Shown here piece by piece: positions 44,798-57,440 of a DNA stretch of 64,000 nt (positions are counted from its first letter, which is position 1; every line of letters begins with the position of its first letter). The stretch is from Luzula sylvatica (Eukaryota; Streptophyta; Magnoliopsida; Poales; Juncaceae). Made by a program: the position numbers and the translations under genes. The notes below the pieces were generated by a model. The model searched no databases. It saw nothing but the letters and a program-made list of their open reading frames with translations, and was not told the DNA's origin. The stretch covers positions 20,912,393 to 20,976,392 of the forward strand of contig OX326960.1 of NCBI GenBank assembly GCA_946800325.1. Reading direction: 5' to 3'.

Positions 44798-45865
44798 ATG
44801 GCTTCGTCTAGTTCAAGCAACATCAACAACGGCATCTTTAGCGTGACGAATCGCAGTCACCTATTCAAAATCAACTATACCAAAACCAAGAATTTCGAAA
44901 ATGGTGAATGATTTTCCTCCCCGCCCTTTAATATAGGCGGGTATGAATGGGCCATAAACTACTACCCAAAAAGACGAATCGCATTGGACGCCTATTCTGG
45001 TTCATGCGTATCTCTCTATCTCGAACTCAAAACCGAGACAACCAATGAAGTTAAAACCACCACTACTTTTGATATATTCAGATCGGATTCATCCTGTAGC
45101 GCGACAGAACCGCATTGCACGGCCCACACCTTCGGAAATGAAAACGAACTGGAGGGATTATGCTATTACATGCAAAGATCCGATTTAAAAAAATCTTGCG
45201 TGAAAAATGATTTTTTCATCGGATCTTGTAATATTGTCATCGCAAACAACAGTTCAATACTCGTTTTGAATAATTTGAAGCGTGGTCTCCACGATGCATT
45301 TAAGAGAGGAGAGATGACAGATGTAACTTTCGAAGTCGAAGGGGAGACTTTCGCCGCGCACAGACTCGTGCTCGCAGTGAGATCGCCCGTGTTCAAGGCT
45401 GAATTGTTCGGCTTGATGGCCGAATCGAAAACGGAGCGTATAAATCTCAACGACATGAGTGCTTCGGTTTTCAAACTCATGCTTCATTATATCTATAACG
45501 ATATTTTGCCGGAGAGCAATGCAAACAATTCTTGCGTCGCGACGAAACAACATTTGCTCGTAGCTGCGGATAGATATCAGCTCGGTGGGTTGAAAACAAT
45601 GTGTGAGGAGGAATTGTGTAAAACAATTTGTATGGATAACGTGATTACGTGTCTTGCTTTGGCCGATCAACACGGTTGCTTTTTGCTCAAGAATGCGTGT
45701 TTTGAGTTTGCAACCAAGATTGATAATTTCGTGCGGTTCACCCTGACTAATGGATACGTCCAGTTGATGCAAAGTTCGCCGAATCTTTTGGATGAGTTGC
45801 GTGAACGTGTTAGTCGAACCTCTCCTTTTAAGGATTTAGCTCAAAAGAAGCAAAAAATAAAATAA
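44798..45865 (+). pseudogene. MATH-BTB protein gene (BPM/SPOP type) with one in-frame stop
   Basis: MATH-BTB proteins are substrate adaptors of CUL3 ubiquitin ligases. From the ATG at 44798 (MASSSSSNINNGIFSVTNRS) the frame runs through the MATH domain (HLFKINYTKTKNFENGE, then TGA at 44909-44911, then FSSPPFNIGGYEWAINYYPK), and on through a BTB domain (about residues 172-280: DVTFEVEGETFAAHRLVLAV, RSPVFKAELFG, YIYNDILPE) to a BACK-like tail (MCEEELCKTICMDNVITCLA). The stop stands where the family commonly has Trp or another residue before the strand, so a single TGG-to-TGA change would explain it. The open part from 44984 lacks the first half of the MATH domain. Upstream 44520-44797 has plausible 5' UTR introns (TTTTTACAG/GTGTTC near 44765). 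It could be a recent pseudogene, or the stop could be a sequencing error. Confidence 0.85.
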
Positions 45866-46311
45866 CTTGAGCTTCGTTAGGTTTGGTAATTTAATGTGTT
45901 TAATTAAGTATGAAATGGATCAATGCATATTTAAGTATTACTAAGTGGATATTAAGTATTAGTAAATATTTTATTCGAGTGTTGTTGTATTTGTGGTTGC
46001 TTTGGTAGTCTATGTTGTCAAAATGTGAAATGTAAATATGAGAAATATCATCAATTCTTGTCCTTTTTATAAATTGGAGTAGGTTCTTGCACTTATGTAC
46101 AATAATTATATAAATTGAAAATACTTATAAGATAGTTATATTAATATTAATAAATAATATTACATAACTGAAAGAAGAAAAAACAATGTACAATTTAATT
46201 TAGTATATGTTGGAACCCTAAATAAGTTTTTTTTTTAGAAGGGAACCCTAAATTACTTGAAGAAAACAAAAGTACTCAAATCATATATATTTTTTTTGTT
46301 TTGAAGAAGAA
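45866..46311. other. MATH-BTB 3' flank, AT-rich
   Basis: No gene seen. Probably includes the 3' UTR. Confidence 0.5.
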
Positions 46312-46425
46312 TCTTAAGCCACGAATCGTGGCCATTATAAGTTTCTTTATTTATATTGGTGCCGTCGGGATTCGAACTCACAACATCTACAACATGAGGG
46401 CTTATTGTGCTGAGCACTCAAATCA
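46312..46425 (-). mobile_element. tRNA-related SINE-like fragment
   Basis: On the minus strand GTTCGAATCC (46377-46368) is a Pol III B box within GAGTTCGAATCCCGACGGCA. A weak A-box-like TGCTCAGCACAATAAG lies about 40 bases before it. No intact tRNA fold could be drawn, so this is more likely a SINE than a tRNA gene. Nearby GCCACGA-A-TCGTGGC (46319-46333) is a 7-bp hairpin. Confidence 0.45.
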
Positions 46426-47527
46426 TATATTAACAATCAAGTTTTACTAATGTATTTTTTTTCCATTACATAGTCACTTAAATTAACACATTATTTAGCA
46501 TTTGTACTGTATTCTTCTTTTTCCCTCAAAATCTTGCGCCGTTTGAGCATTCCTCAAAAATCACTACAAGACAAAAAATAAAATAAAAGGGGAGTTCTAT
46601 GGTACATTTTTTTGAAAAGATATTTTGAGTATTTAAAAAAGATATTTTGGATATTTAGAAAAATATATCATAAAATTTATTGATCCTGTATATAATGTAT
46701 GGAGTTTGATAAAATTATCTCTTCATATGACGGAATCAAATAATTTCAATCAAATACATATATGTATTCAAAGGATTTAATTTTTTCTGTATGAATATGA
46801 TGATGGAATCAAATAATTTCAATCAAATACATATATAAATACATATATGTATTCAAAGGATTTCATTTTTTCTGGAAGAACATGATTCTTTAATCAAATA
46901 ATTTAAATGGTTTTGTGTTGTTGGAACATATAATTTTTTCGTTCAATTGTAAATAAGTTGGATATGTATTAAACATAATTCAAATTAAAACCTTAATCGG
47001 TTCTGCCAGACATAATAAGCAATAATTTGTATTTCTATACGAAGACAAATCACTTGTCAATAAATATTCCAAAACCTCTAACAGACATTGTTACTATGCT
47101 AATTGAATTTTAAAGTTTGGTCAATTTTAATTACACCTCTTTAGAATTTGGTATTTGATTGTAGAACTATTAAGTGATCCTAATTAGGGACGCAACAAAT
47201 TAATTAAATTCGACATGCTTTCAAAAACAAGCAAATTTATACCATATTTATAAATATGTGTTAAAAATACGATGTCAAACATGTTTTTTTTAAGAGATAG
47301 GCAAGCGTACGCGCTCGATCCAATCAATTTTGTATTAACTCAGGCAAGTGATACCAAACATACGTATGTCCTATTTACAAACATTAAGATTAGGTAGCTA
47401 AAAAAAACCTACGACCTCTCCTAGGCTAACTATCCTAATTATACTCGATAAAACCTATTTATCTAATTTAACAATGAGTACTTCACTTTCTCGCTAAATC
47501 TTCTATTACTCTCTTCATTAAGATATA
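46426..47527. other. AT-rich spacer, nothing recognised
   Basis: A near-repeat of GGAATCAAATAATTTCAATC occurs at about 46732 and 46804 together with ACATATATGTATTCAAAGGA. No gene seen. Confidence 0.5.
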
Positions 47528-47757
47528 AATCCGCCTTTTGCGTTGAAAAATCCGATTGTTGCGTTCTCTCCAAATTGTCCAAATTGTGGTTAACCATTTG
47601 GTATCCCACAAGCGTGTCATTTCCTTCGTCAAGCCTTTCCTAAAGTCTCACCAAAATAAAATCAAGCAAGACGAGTCACGATTCGCAAGGGGTTCCACTT
47701 GTTGCCACACATCTTTTGTAAACGGACAATCCAAGAAAAGGTGTTGTGTCGATTCGA
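47528..47757 (-). pseudogene. LINE-type zinc-binding (zf-RVT) fragment
   Basis: Minus-strand reading ESTQHLFLDCPFTKDVWQQV, one stop, then TRLWDTKW, TIWTIWRERNNRIFQ. The HLFxxCPF...VW pattern is typical of the zinc-binding region at the end of plant L1-type LINE ORF2. Only this short piece remains. Confidence 0.75.
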
Positions 47758-49182
47758 TTGAATTGAGCTTTATTAAAGCTGTTATGAAGCTTATGATACT
47801 GGTGCATAATATCTTGTTGACAAATTAATTGAGTGATAACTCATACAAACAAACAATTACTTCTAATGTAATTAGTTTTGGTGAAAATTTTGTAAAACTT
47901 TCGATACAAATATTCTATAAAACTTCCGATACAAACATTCTTAACAACACATTATTCGGAATAAACAAAATACTCAATTACGAATAAACTAAATTTAGTA
48001 AGAAAAAGTTAAATCATAAATTTTTTGATACAAACATTATTAAAAACACATTATTTAGACTTTCCAAATCATAAAAAAAATTGTACTATCAAGATTCTCA
48101 GCTTTGTAATGTGATCAAAATTAACATTCATTGTCTTATCGTTTGGACATAAGCATAATATTCGGCCAAACAAAAACCCACACACTTGTATATGCATACA
48201 TATTTTATTTTATTTTTGTATTTGTATTTGTATTTGGGGTCAATTTTTATTGTATTCCTGAACTATTTATTCGATATAATATTAAAATAAATACAATAAA
48301 TTAAATTGAAAAACAAGGATAGTTTTCTCAATGTGAATTTTTAATTGATCGTTATTCATTTTTATAATGCATAAATATTGTCAAACAAATTACAAACATG
48401 AATAAACTAGAATAGACAATTATTCTTTATTTTATATTTCATGTGTTGTGAATGGGCATAAAAGGGGTAAAAAAAATTAAATAAACTCTGTAGAGATTTT
48501 TTCTAAGAAATAGGAAAATTTTACAATATTCAGGGGTTTTGCAACAATGTTTCAATTGTTAAAGACCAGAGGCCATTACATCACTGCCAGCTCATCCATT
48601 TTGGACTTGCAAAAAAAAAAAAGGCAGCACGTTAGATTATTCTCCAACCAATAATAACCACCCACGCCATTTATCTACTGACGTGTCTTGTTCTTATTGG
48701 TTGTTCACTATGGACACGTACCATGTTTTAATTACCTCCATCTCAGATCCAATTTTCTCAACTGCTCTAAAATTGATTCTTCTTTTTTCTGGTCTTCAAG
48801 AATTAATAAAATAAAATTTTAGGAGCCATCTTTTTTGAAGTAACAACCAACGATGAACAAATTAATAAAATAATTATATATAATTATATATATATTATAA
48901 ATCTGTATATAAAAAATATAATAATAAAACAATATATACAAGTATCAAACTAATTTATATATAACAATTTAAATAAATAATTTACGTCTCATTAGTGAAA
49001 ATAAGATTTTGATAAAAGAATATGTGTAACTACATTGAGCCAAAGAGGCAAAGGAATTTATCAAACAAAGCAATTCAAACATTTTAATAAAATCACAAAA
49101 CAAGACCGAAAAAAACATACAAAATCGAACAACACGCGATAATTCAGATCGAAAATACAAGTAATTAACACGCCGCAATTAA
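47758..49182. other. spacer without recognisable genes
   Basis: AT-rich. At 48740-48770 CAGATCCAATTTTC/TCAACTGCTC repeats the inner block of the inverted duplication (11815, 40195), suggesting a dispersed family. The open frame 48969-49178 has no motif. Confidence 0.5.
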
Positions 49183-50064
49183 TTAATTAACCGAGCTTTG
49201 CAAAATGTTTGAATCGGAGGAACATTTTGAGGTTTTGAATTTTATGCATCGCCAAACCGAAGTAAGTTTCGTTTCGTTGTTGTTATTGTTCGAATCTCCT
49301 TTTTTTTCTTTACAATCTACAAAATTATTTGTTTGTTTGATTTTTTTCGACTCTGTTTCTCCATCTTTTTCGAATTGGTTCAAAAGCACCCTTTTTCTTT
49401 TATGTAAATTCTCCTTTGGAAAATTTTCATTTTCACCCTCGAAAGATTCGGCTTTCGCACACACACCCTTTTCTAGGGACGTAGTTGCAAAATCGCCACT
49501 AACTGGTTGTATCTTTTCTTTACAAATTCTAGGAGAACTATTCATGGTACGATGTAATCTTTTCGCAATTTCCTCGTCCATTTTCGAAACCCTAGTTTTA
49601 GCCCTAACCCTAGATGCTGACCTGGCAAACCAAGGCGATCTTCCCTCATCTGGGCTACTATTCGTCGATTCCTCGGATCGAACATTGTTCTTCCTTGTTT
49701 TAGGTTTTCTTCCTCGTACATTTATTCCGTTTTTATTTTCAGAAATTGAATCTAAATATTCAATGGCATTTTGGGCATTTTCCTTGGCTCTATCGGCTAT
49801 GGAGGCTTTCTCCATTGCTACTTGTCTTGCTTTCGCTGCGGTTTCAGATGCAGCTAAAGCAATTGATTTTAACGATTCAATTGCTTCTTCGGGGGACAAA
49901 CTGGGGGCGTTAATAATTGCTCTTAAACGTGAACCAATTTCGGTATAAGCAAGCCGTACCGGTATTTCAACTTCAAAATTGGGATTAGGGTTTTTTAAAC
50001 AGGCTAGAAGTCTCTTGCGCGGAGGTAAACGGGTCGTGAGATCCGATAACTCCATTTCAAACAT
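49183..50064 (-). CDS. plant-specific basic protein with RLPPRKRLLA motif, function unknown
   Basis: A 293-residue frame with coding-like composition. Visible: an N-terminal RLPPRKRLLACLKNP motif (12-26), a predicted helical Ala/Lys-rich segment (about 60-105: SPEEAIESLKSIALAASETA...), an AT-hook-like basic cluster RGRKPKTRK (117-125), a Ser-rich linker, and a second basic cluster HKRKRVLLNQF. I recall similar uncharacterised plant proteins with an RLPPRKRLLA start, but no function. The basic clusters suggest nuclear localisation (inference). The start is ATG 50064, with an alternative at 50055 (MELSD). Upstream sequence to about 50790 has features of a 5' leader with introns. The frame is intact. 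Confidence 0.75.
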   Translation of the reverse strand: MFEMELSDLTTRLPPRKRLLACLKNPNPNFEVEIPVRLAYTEIGSRLRAIINAPSLSPEEAIESLKSIALAASETAAKARQVAMEKASIADRAKENAQNAIEYLDSISENKNGINVRGRKPKTRKNNVRSEESTNSSPDEGRSPWFARSASRVRAKTRVSKMDEEIAKRLHRTMNSSPRICKEKIQPVSGDFATTSLEKGVCAKAESFEGENENFPKENLHKRKRVLLNQFEKDGETESKKIKQTNNFVDCKEKKGDSNNNNNETKLTSVWRCIKFKTSKCSSDSNILQSSVN

Positions 50065-52340
50065 CGAATTAGGATGGAATCAAAGTTTCATTTGTAAGAT
50101 AAATTGAATTTTATCCCCCCATTCAGAATTCAATGGAGATTGATATTGTAGGGTGGTTTTATGATTCAATTCGAGATCAACTGAGTGGATTATCGAACTC
50201 GAGAGTAAATCTGGAATCTGGAATAAGAAAAGTTACAATTAGTTATCGAAAATCATTGATAATCTCCAATAATAAACGATCTAAATATAAATTTATCAAT
50301 TCGAAGGAAAATCCTTGAGATCTAACAATCCATTAAAACAAAAGAAAACAATCAGATCAAAGTTATATGATACGAGATTCAAACAGATAAAATTCATACC
50401 CTATAATCTCAGCATGAATATTAACCACTTTCATGAATTGTTCACCATAAACATACTCCAAAGCAAAAGCTGAATCTAGCAAAGACAATTCAATCAAGTT
50501 ACCAATGAATTACTCAAAACTCCTAATAACTAAACGATCTAGAAAGAAATTGCAATTTACATACGAGATCTAATGCTTAAGACCGAACAAACACAAACAA
50601 TCAGATCAAAGTAAACTCCAAATGTGAATTTCCTCCGATCAAAATTCAAACCTTAAAATCTATGCATAAATATTAGATCAGATGCGTTATAAATTCAGAA
50701 TTAGGGTTAGGGTTTTTTTCATCGCCAGTTGTGAATTTCAGCATAAGAGAAAAAATCGCCCAAAACCCACGAGGAAGAAGGGTAAATTGGGTATACCTTC
50801 ATATTTATACTTGTCACGTCCAGTGACGTTGCCACGTAGATAAGTATGAATTGACTATAATACCCTCCAGATATATCTTTTCGGGATTGGTTAATTTGTA
50901 ATTATCCTGTTAATAGAATGGTCATTTTGGTTTAATCAAAGTTGTTCCGCTCCTCTCCAGTTAATAAAATAAGAGATAAATACTGCAAAGACCACATCTT
51001 TTGAAAGAAGATCTCCTTTTATAATAAATGGAGAGGATATGAATATTTTTGAGATTTCAAATCGTCGGGTCCCGCTTGTCAGTGAGTACGCTTACTTTAT
51101 ATCTCCAGCAATGGATGAGGGAGATTTGAGAAAAGATAAAAGGCTGAAGCTTTGGGATAATCCTGGTCGTTGATTGGTGATAATAGAGATAATAGAGATA
51201 ATTTTAACTCTTATAGCCAATGAAAATACTGTTCTTTTACTCTTTTAAAAAAATGAAAATATCATATTTATCCTATGAACTACTCCAAGGATAATAATAG
51301 TAAATAATAAATATGTAGTACATATATTTATTGAATTTACTCTTCAATCATAGATGAATGGAAATATGGATGGTAATAAATAAATTGGTCATTATGAAGA
51401 ATTTAATTTTTTTTTAATTGGTATAATTACATTCAAATATTATACCTAACAAGTAGGTGGTCACAATCACAAACCCACAAAAATGTTCAAGTACACCCAA
51501 TCTCAATTAGCTTATTCTAGAAGCAATTTAAAATTAAATTGATTATAAATGAGTTAGGAATATATAATTAAAGCCATCAAAACTCTTACCACAAATGAAT
51601 TTTCCAACATTTGACTTGGAATTACAATGTTTAAAAATTAGACTAGAGAATCTTAATGTGGAAAGTTAAGACCATTTCTTAATGTTTTGGTATGTTGACC
51701 ATGTTTATGTAGTTTTTTTCATGTTTTTAAATGTAATTTTACATCATAATATAGATGAGAAATGAGATAAAATAATTGATGGTGTCATGGGTCCATGTTT
51801 CAATGATTTTTTTGGAAATTAAATAATTGGAATTGTTATGGCTACGTGTGTTTTATTTTATTTATGTAATTTTTTGGTTATTAAATAATTTGAAGTGTAT
51901 TAATAATGTACATATATATAGTCTCATCTTCTTCCAAATAATAAAAATAATTATTAGAAAATAAATAAAATAAACTAATATCCTATAAAATAAAATATAT
52001 AATTTATGCCTAAATATGAATATGTTGTAATGTTAAAATATAAAACAAAATATTACATTTATATTTAAGTATAAATCATATAAAACAATAATCATAAATA
52101 CATTTTGTGAAATTCTGACATAAAGAAATTCTATGAAATTGACGAAGCTGGATCAAAAATAATGATAGATAAATTATAAAAATTCTATCCGCTTTATTAT
52201 TAGAAAGAAAAATATAACATAATTGCAAATGGAAGGGTACATTTCAAACACCACGAACAACTTAATTAGAATAAAAATAATAAAATTTAAGTCATTTATG
52301 TATACATAGTATTGATAAAGAAAAAAACTATGTGTTTTTA
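50065..52340. other. 5' flank of the 49183-50064 gene, then AT-rich spacer
   Basis: 50065-50790 probably holds the gene's 5' UTR and promoter; ATTAGGGTTAGGGTTTTTTT near 50700 is a telobox-like AAACCCTAA on the minus strand, common near plant leader regions. From 50900 nothing is recognised. Confidence 0.45.
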
Positions 52341-53631
52341 GGGCATGTTTGTTTTGCAGTAACTCAGTTAGATTGTAAATCGAACTACTGCATTAATTTA
52401 TTTTTTGTTGTTTGGTTTAATGTAATTTGCCAAACTACTGCAAGTCGACTTACATTGTCTCGCTCTTTTCCTGCAACTCAACCTCCCCTCAAATTTACAT
52501 GAAGTGGAGATACATCACAATATAACCTCTCCTTAAATAGGGATTATATTTTCATTATGTTAATTTAAAAAATTAATCAAGCACAATAATCTGAATAAAT
52601 AAATAAACACTGCCCACAATAATCTAAATAAATAAATAAATACAAATCTACGTCAAGAAATTATTACATTTAAATATAAGTATAAATTATATTTTCATTG
52701 TGTTAATATAAGAATATAATTAATCACCATAATCTCAAAATAACTAAAATAATTTTAAATATTGATTTTATATATTATTTTAAAATATTTCTAATTATTT
52801 TGTCATTTTCTTAATATTTATAATATGAATTATATTTCAAATATTTGCGTTTTCTAATAATTAGTAATGAACTGTAACGCTAGACTCATTACCAATTCAA
52901 AGAAACACGGAAATATTTTAAAATATAATTAATATATGCAAAAATTATAAATATTGAGAAATATTATAAATTATTTTAAAACATTACTAGTATTTCAGAA
53001 TATTAAAATATGATGTATACAAAATTAATATTTATATATTTCATTTTAATTATTGTGTTTGATTAATTTTTTAGTTATCAAATGAAAATATGATCCATAC
53101 TTATACTTGAACATAATAATTTTATGTCAAAATTATTTTCTTTGAAAAATATGATTATTCTCGATATAAAATACTTATAATTTTAATTTATTAAGATTTG
53201 ATAAAAAAAAATTATGATTTTTATTTTGATGTTTTTTTTTTCAAATAATATAGATTTTAGATATACATATATATGGATGCAATATGGGTATATATATGGA
53301 TGCAATATGGGTCAATATATCAAGGAAAAAATCAATTTCTACATCTCTGAGGGTCATCTCAAATTTTCAAACTTTTTGGTCTATTGTAGTAAATCTGAAA
53401 CATATTGTGTCTTCTTATAAAATTTGGCCCAAATTTATTTGCAAATTTTAGTAGATATAAATCTTGAAATTCATAATTCAATTACATCAATCCAAACATA
53501 AAAACTATAAATTCAGTAGTTTCACTTTCGTGAATCCAAACATTTAAATTTGAAGTGTATTTCCGGGAAGTCGACTTGCGGAAAGTTAATTTACTTCAGG
53601 TAATTTCTAATAATGTCACCCAAAAATGCCC
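52341..53631. mobile_element. PIF/Harbinger-like non-autonomous element (1291 bp)
   Basis: Ends GGGCATGTTTG and CAAAAATGCCC are inverted repeats with one mismatch, flanked by TTA on both sides (52338-52340, 53632-53634), the usual 3-bp duplication of this superfamily. Subterminal GCAAGTCGACTT occurs near both ends in inverted orientation (52441, 53565). No transposase seen. Confidence 0.7.
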
Positions 53632-53634
53632 TTA

Positions 53635-55931
53635 ATGAACCTGCAAAACGGGAAATAAGCTAGCGAATGTCGAGTCAAGAACTCGTAGCTCATCACTCGC
53701 AAAGGTCATGCCGAGCCGTATCACCGGTACATATCATTGAAGCTCAATGCATTATCAATTATCATCCTTTCTTAGCATTTTAATTGGTCGAATCGATTTT
53801 TGGAGCAATTTAGAATAATTATTCGACTCGAATGAAAGTCTAATATGTGTTCTTTTTCTTTCCATTTTCTCCGAGGACGATTGAAGAAAGAAGTATCCAA
53901 GAAATGGTTCAAATCTTTTGACAAGCTAGTCAATTTCACTTGGTCATCAACTACCAAAGAAAATACCTCCATATAGGTTCAAACTGAAATTTGTTATATA
54001 GTGAGTAATTATGTGTATTTGTTTCCAAATTTAGTTGCCTATTATAAATGGATCATAAATTGGGGAGAGTAAAATTGGCATTGATTGAAAATAATTTTCA
54101 TCCCAAATTGGATGGTGCAAACCCCTCTTCCTTCCTCGAGCGATTTTTTTTTTCTCGTCTTTTGTCATTTCTCCACAAACCCTAATGCTTTGATGTTATC
54201 GCTATCCCGTGCCGTTAAAGTGCTAAATTGATCATCAATATGTTTTCTTTTTTCTGATTTGTTCAAAATTATACTAAAATTTCACTAATTTTATTTTACC
54301 AGTTAAAATAATACTTATATTTTAACAATAATGCAGTTAGTCTTATCTTAAATACTCATTAATCGATAAATATTCAAAATATATTTAAAAGAAATGTATA
54401 ATGTGAACTTTTATCATTCTTTGTGCACAAGATCTCGTAGACAACTTTGGTACCACGAGATTGAATGGATAAATATGGATCTTATATGATTTCAGATGTC
54501 TATTTCTTTTTCTATGTTAATTATAGAACTATAGCAATTGTTAAAATCTTTGAATTTTTGAAGAGACCCGATGTGGATGTACATTAATTAGGAAAGAGAC
54601 AATTGATGTAAAATCGCAAATGTAATAAACGCCTTGTTCAATTTAAATAATTTTCTGGAAAACTATCAGAAAGTTTAAAACGATATGAACTTCGATAATT
54701 GCGATTAATCTCTCAAAAATACAATTTTCAGTTCAATTGAGTATGCAAGTAATTTTCTTTCAGATTTGCTTATAGAACTCAAGTATATAGCTCTCACTCT
54801 AACTGCAGATTGAAATCTCAAATGATTCATTCACAAGGAAATTCTTGGATGTTTTTAATCTCAAATGATTTATTAGTACGTAAACAAATTGAATTAACCC
54901 TAAATCTATCATAATGAGAACACCAGAAACAAGAGTGTTACCTCGCCCGAAGCGAATTATAGACATAATTAATTGCTAATTGTCTACGCAAGACCACTAA
55001 AAATAAATCGTGTGACCGCCATGATTAGTTTGTCCCGTTTTTACGATGATTACGCGTAAGGCGTAACGTGGCTTGTGTATTAGGCCAAAATTCTTGGATG
55101 TTGTATTAAGCCAAAAATTTCAGGGGTTAATCATGCACTGTGGAAAATCGATATATTCTGTGCAGCCATATTGACCAAAGAGATTCTTTTTGAACATCTA
55201 TTTTGCATAATCATGGTAATTAACAAGGAACGCATAATTAATAAGTTTTTAATGTTAATTCGAAATTTATTAATCCGAATGGACGTTAGTTATATATCAC
55301 ATCTCAATTAATTATGCTATATATGTTTATTAAGTGCATTAACTAGTACATGTTTAATTTCCGGCCCAATCTTAGTTTCTTAAAATTGTCCATTCTTTTT
55401 AACTTAATGGACTTATAATTTACAGAATATAAAAGGCTTTTTCATTTTTGTGGCCAACTCGCCTATATATTCGGCCGGTCCTGCTCGGTGCCGGCCTCAT
55501 CTCGGTTGTAAAGCTCCCGGATATCATACGCGCACTCGAGTTCTATTTTTTCGTATATTTATTGCTGCTTCCTTAGAATCAAATCGACAGATTTTCCGCA
55601 CAAAAAATCTCTTAAACATTTTAAACCAATCATAATCATCCAAGAGTTGGTCACTCCAGATGAAGTTGTGGAACCGTCTCGTCTCATCGGCTTGGCACGT
55701 ATACGGTTGCGAACCGTCTCGTCTAGATAGAGCTGGCAAAATATGACCCTGGTCGAAACATCGAACCCCCTGCCAAAATCATACCCGATCCGAAACCAGA
55801 AGGATCTGAACCCGAAAATGATAGATTTATGAAAAAATTAATTTTCTCTTGTTTCAAGTATTAATTTTAGGCCCATGAAAGATTTGAAGGATTAACTTTA
55901 GGCCCACACTAAGAAAAGTATTAATATTTCT
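53635..55931. other. spacer without recognisable genes
   Basis: Frames at 53772-53972 (minus), 55450-55635 (plus) and 55524-55739 (minus) were considered; none shows a motif. GC-richer islands lie at 53640-53730 and 55460-55740. Confidence 0.45.
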
Positions 55932-56775
55932 CAATGTTTTAAATTGCGATATTGCGGTCCATTGCGGTCGGGTCTTTTTTGCAGCGGATTGCGTTTGCGG
56001 GCGCAATTGCGGCGCAATAACCTTATTGCGGACAGTCGTTGCGATATTAAATTATGTAATAATAATAGTTTGTTTAAATATATTTTTCACAATTTTTCTT
56101 CTAAAAAGAATAAAAAACTTGATTATCCAGAAACATTTTCAGTATAAATAAAAATTGATCATAAAATTTTCATTAAAATGACAATTATACAGGATCTTTG
56201 GATTTGTATTTTGTTGAAGAATTTTTTGTCGACATCCAAAAATATCAAAACACTATAACTCAAATTTTAAATCGAAACATCAATGAAATACAATGAAAAT
56301 TATGAAATTCATACATTTATAGATGAAAATGACACATTTTATAAGTTATATATGTTATGAGCATATTTTATCAAATATTTTGATAATAAAACACGGAAAC
56401 TAAGTATTAAATAATCACAAAAATTATGTTATAATGTTTATATTAAATAATTCTCGACGAAATTAATTTAACGTGTTTTTTGCATTTAATTCAGGATAAA
56501 AGACAAAATTTCACAAATTCAAGTCCATCACTGCGTTCCTCTCGTCGAGACGAGCGATTTCGATATAAATTTCATGTAATTTGGTGGAAGAATTTCAAAA
56601 TTACAACGATTTGAATATTATCTCGCAATTTTACCCGCAATTAGCGCAATTTAAGCGCAATTTTGCCCGCAATTGCGCCGCAATAACCGCAATATCTCGC
56701 TATATGTTATTGCGAAATTGCGATTCTAAATTGCCCACCGCAATTTCTGCAATTGCGCCGCAATTTAAAACACTG
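55932..56775. mobile_element. hAT-type non-autonomous element rich in TTGCGG repeats (844 bp)
   Basis: Ends CAATGTTTTAAATTGCG and CGCAATTTAAAACACTG are inverted repeats, flanked by the 8-bp duplication ATATTTCT (55924-55931, 56776-56783). Many GCAATTGCG/TTGCGG units near both ends form subterminal repeats. No transposase. Confidence 0.85.
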
Positions 56776-57099
56776 ATATTTCTCATATGTATAAGCATAT
56801 AAACTCAAAACTCAAGCACAAATAATTTCACTAAAAAGCAAAATAAGCACTACTTTATATATTAAAGAAGTTAAATTCAAGTGCCACGAGTTACAATTAA
56901 TTATCTTAGCAATTTATTATCGAGTCATCGCGTCGCGTCAAAACATTTCTCAGCCGAACATATCGAAGCTCTCTGCCGGCCGAAAATGAGCAAAAGCCTC
57001 GAGACTCGCAACTTTTCCCATATAATGTTCATTCCTAAACCCATAAAAAAAAATTCTTTTTATATCGACAAAACAAATTTTAATAAGTATAATTCTACT

Positions 57100-57359
57100 G
57101 TTTTTGCGCTTTCCTAATTCGGCCACGTCACCCACTACTTCTGGATCGTCGGATCAGTTGTATTATAGGCTGGACCCAGTTTTCATGGACCATAAGAGCA
57201 GAAGGCTCTTGGACCACCGCGCACCAAGTCCATTCAATTCATTTGCCCTAAACACATCCTTCCCCTCTTTCTCTCTCCTATCTCCAGAAAATGAGAAATT
57301 CGACCGCATGAAAGAGCAAACCCTAGCCGAGAGAAAAACATGCCATTGGGAGAGATGCG
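57100..57359 (+). promoter_or_regulatory. probable promoter/leader and first exon of an unrecognised gene
   Basis: CT-rich CTTTCTCTCTCCTATCTCC is followed by AACCCTAGCCGAG and an ATG at 57340 (MPLGE...). The chromovirus sits at 57360; after its removal the frame continues at 61845 as MRRPRTNPRQRDGDRQF. The gene product is not recognised. Confidence 0.45.
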
Positions 57360-57428
57360 TGTCATGAATTGGAGGATCATGACACAATTAAGAAATAGTT
57401 AGGGTATATTTGCAAAATGGTAATCAAT
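57360..57428 (+). repeat. 5' LTR remnant (69 bp)
   Basis: Matches 61337-61405 with one difference (ATCATGACA/ATCATAACA) and stops abruptly at the deletion point. Confidence 0.92.
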
Positions 57429-57440
57429 TAAGAAAAATAT

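Noticed and set aside
46360..46385. tRNA gene on the minus strand (GTTCGAATCC)
   Set aside because: No acceptor stem, anticodon arm or proper A box could be placed; a SINE fragment fits better.
49205..49948. 247-residue plus-strand ORF
   Set aside because: It is the antisense shadow of the 49183-50064 gene, whose minus-strand protein has clear basic and helical motifs.
50940..51250. Possible MITE around repeated GATAATAGAGATAATAGAGATA
   Set aside because: No inverted ends or target duplication were found; it is only a short local repeat.
57104..57367. 87-residue plus-strand ORF
   Set aside because: It crosses the chromovirus insertion point, so its end is LTR sequence; the ATG at 57340 in another frame fits a gene start as well or better.
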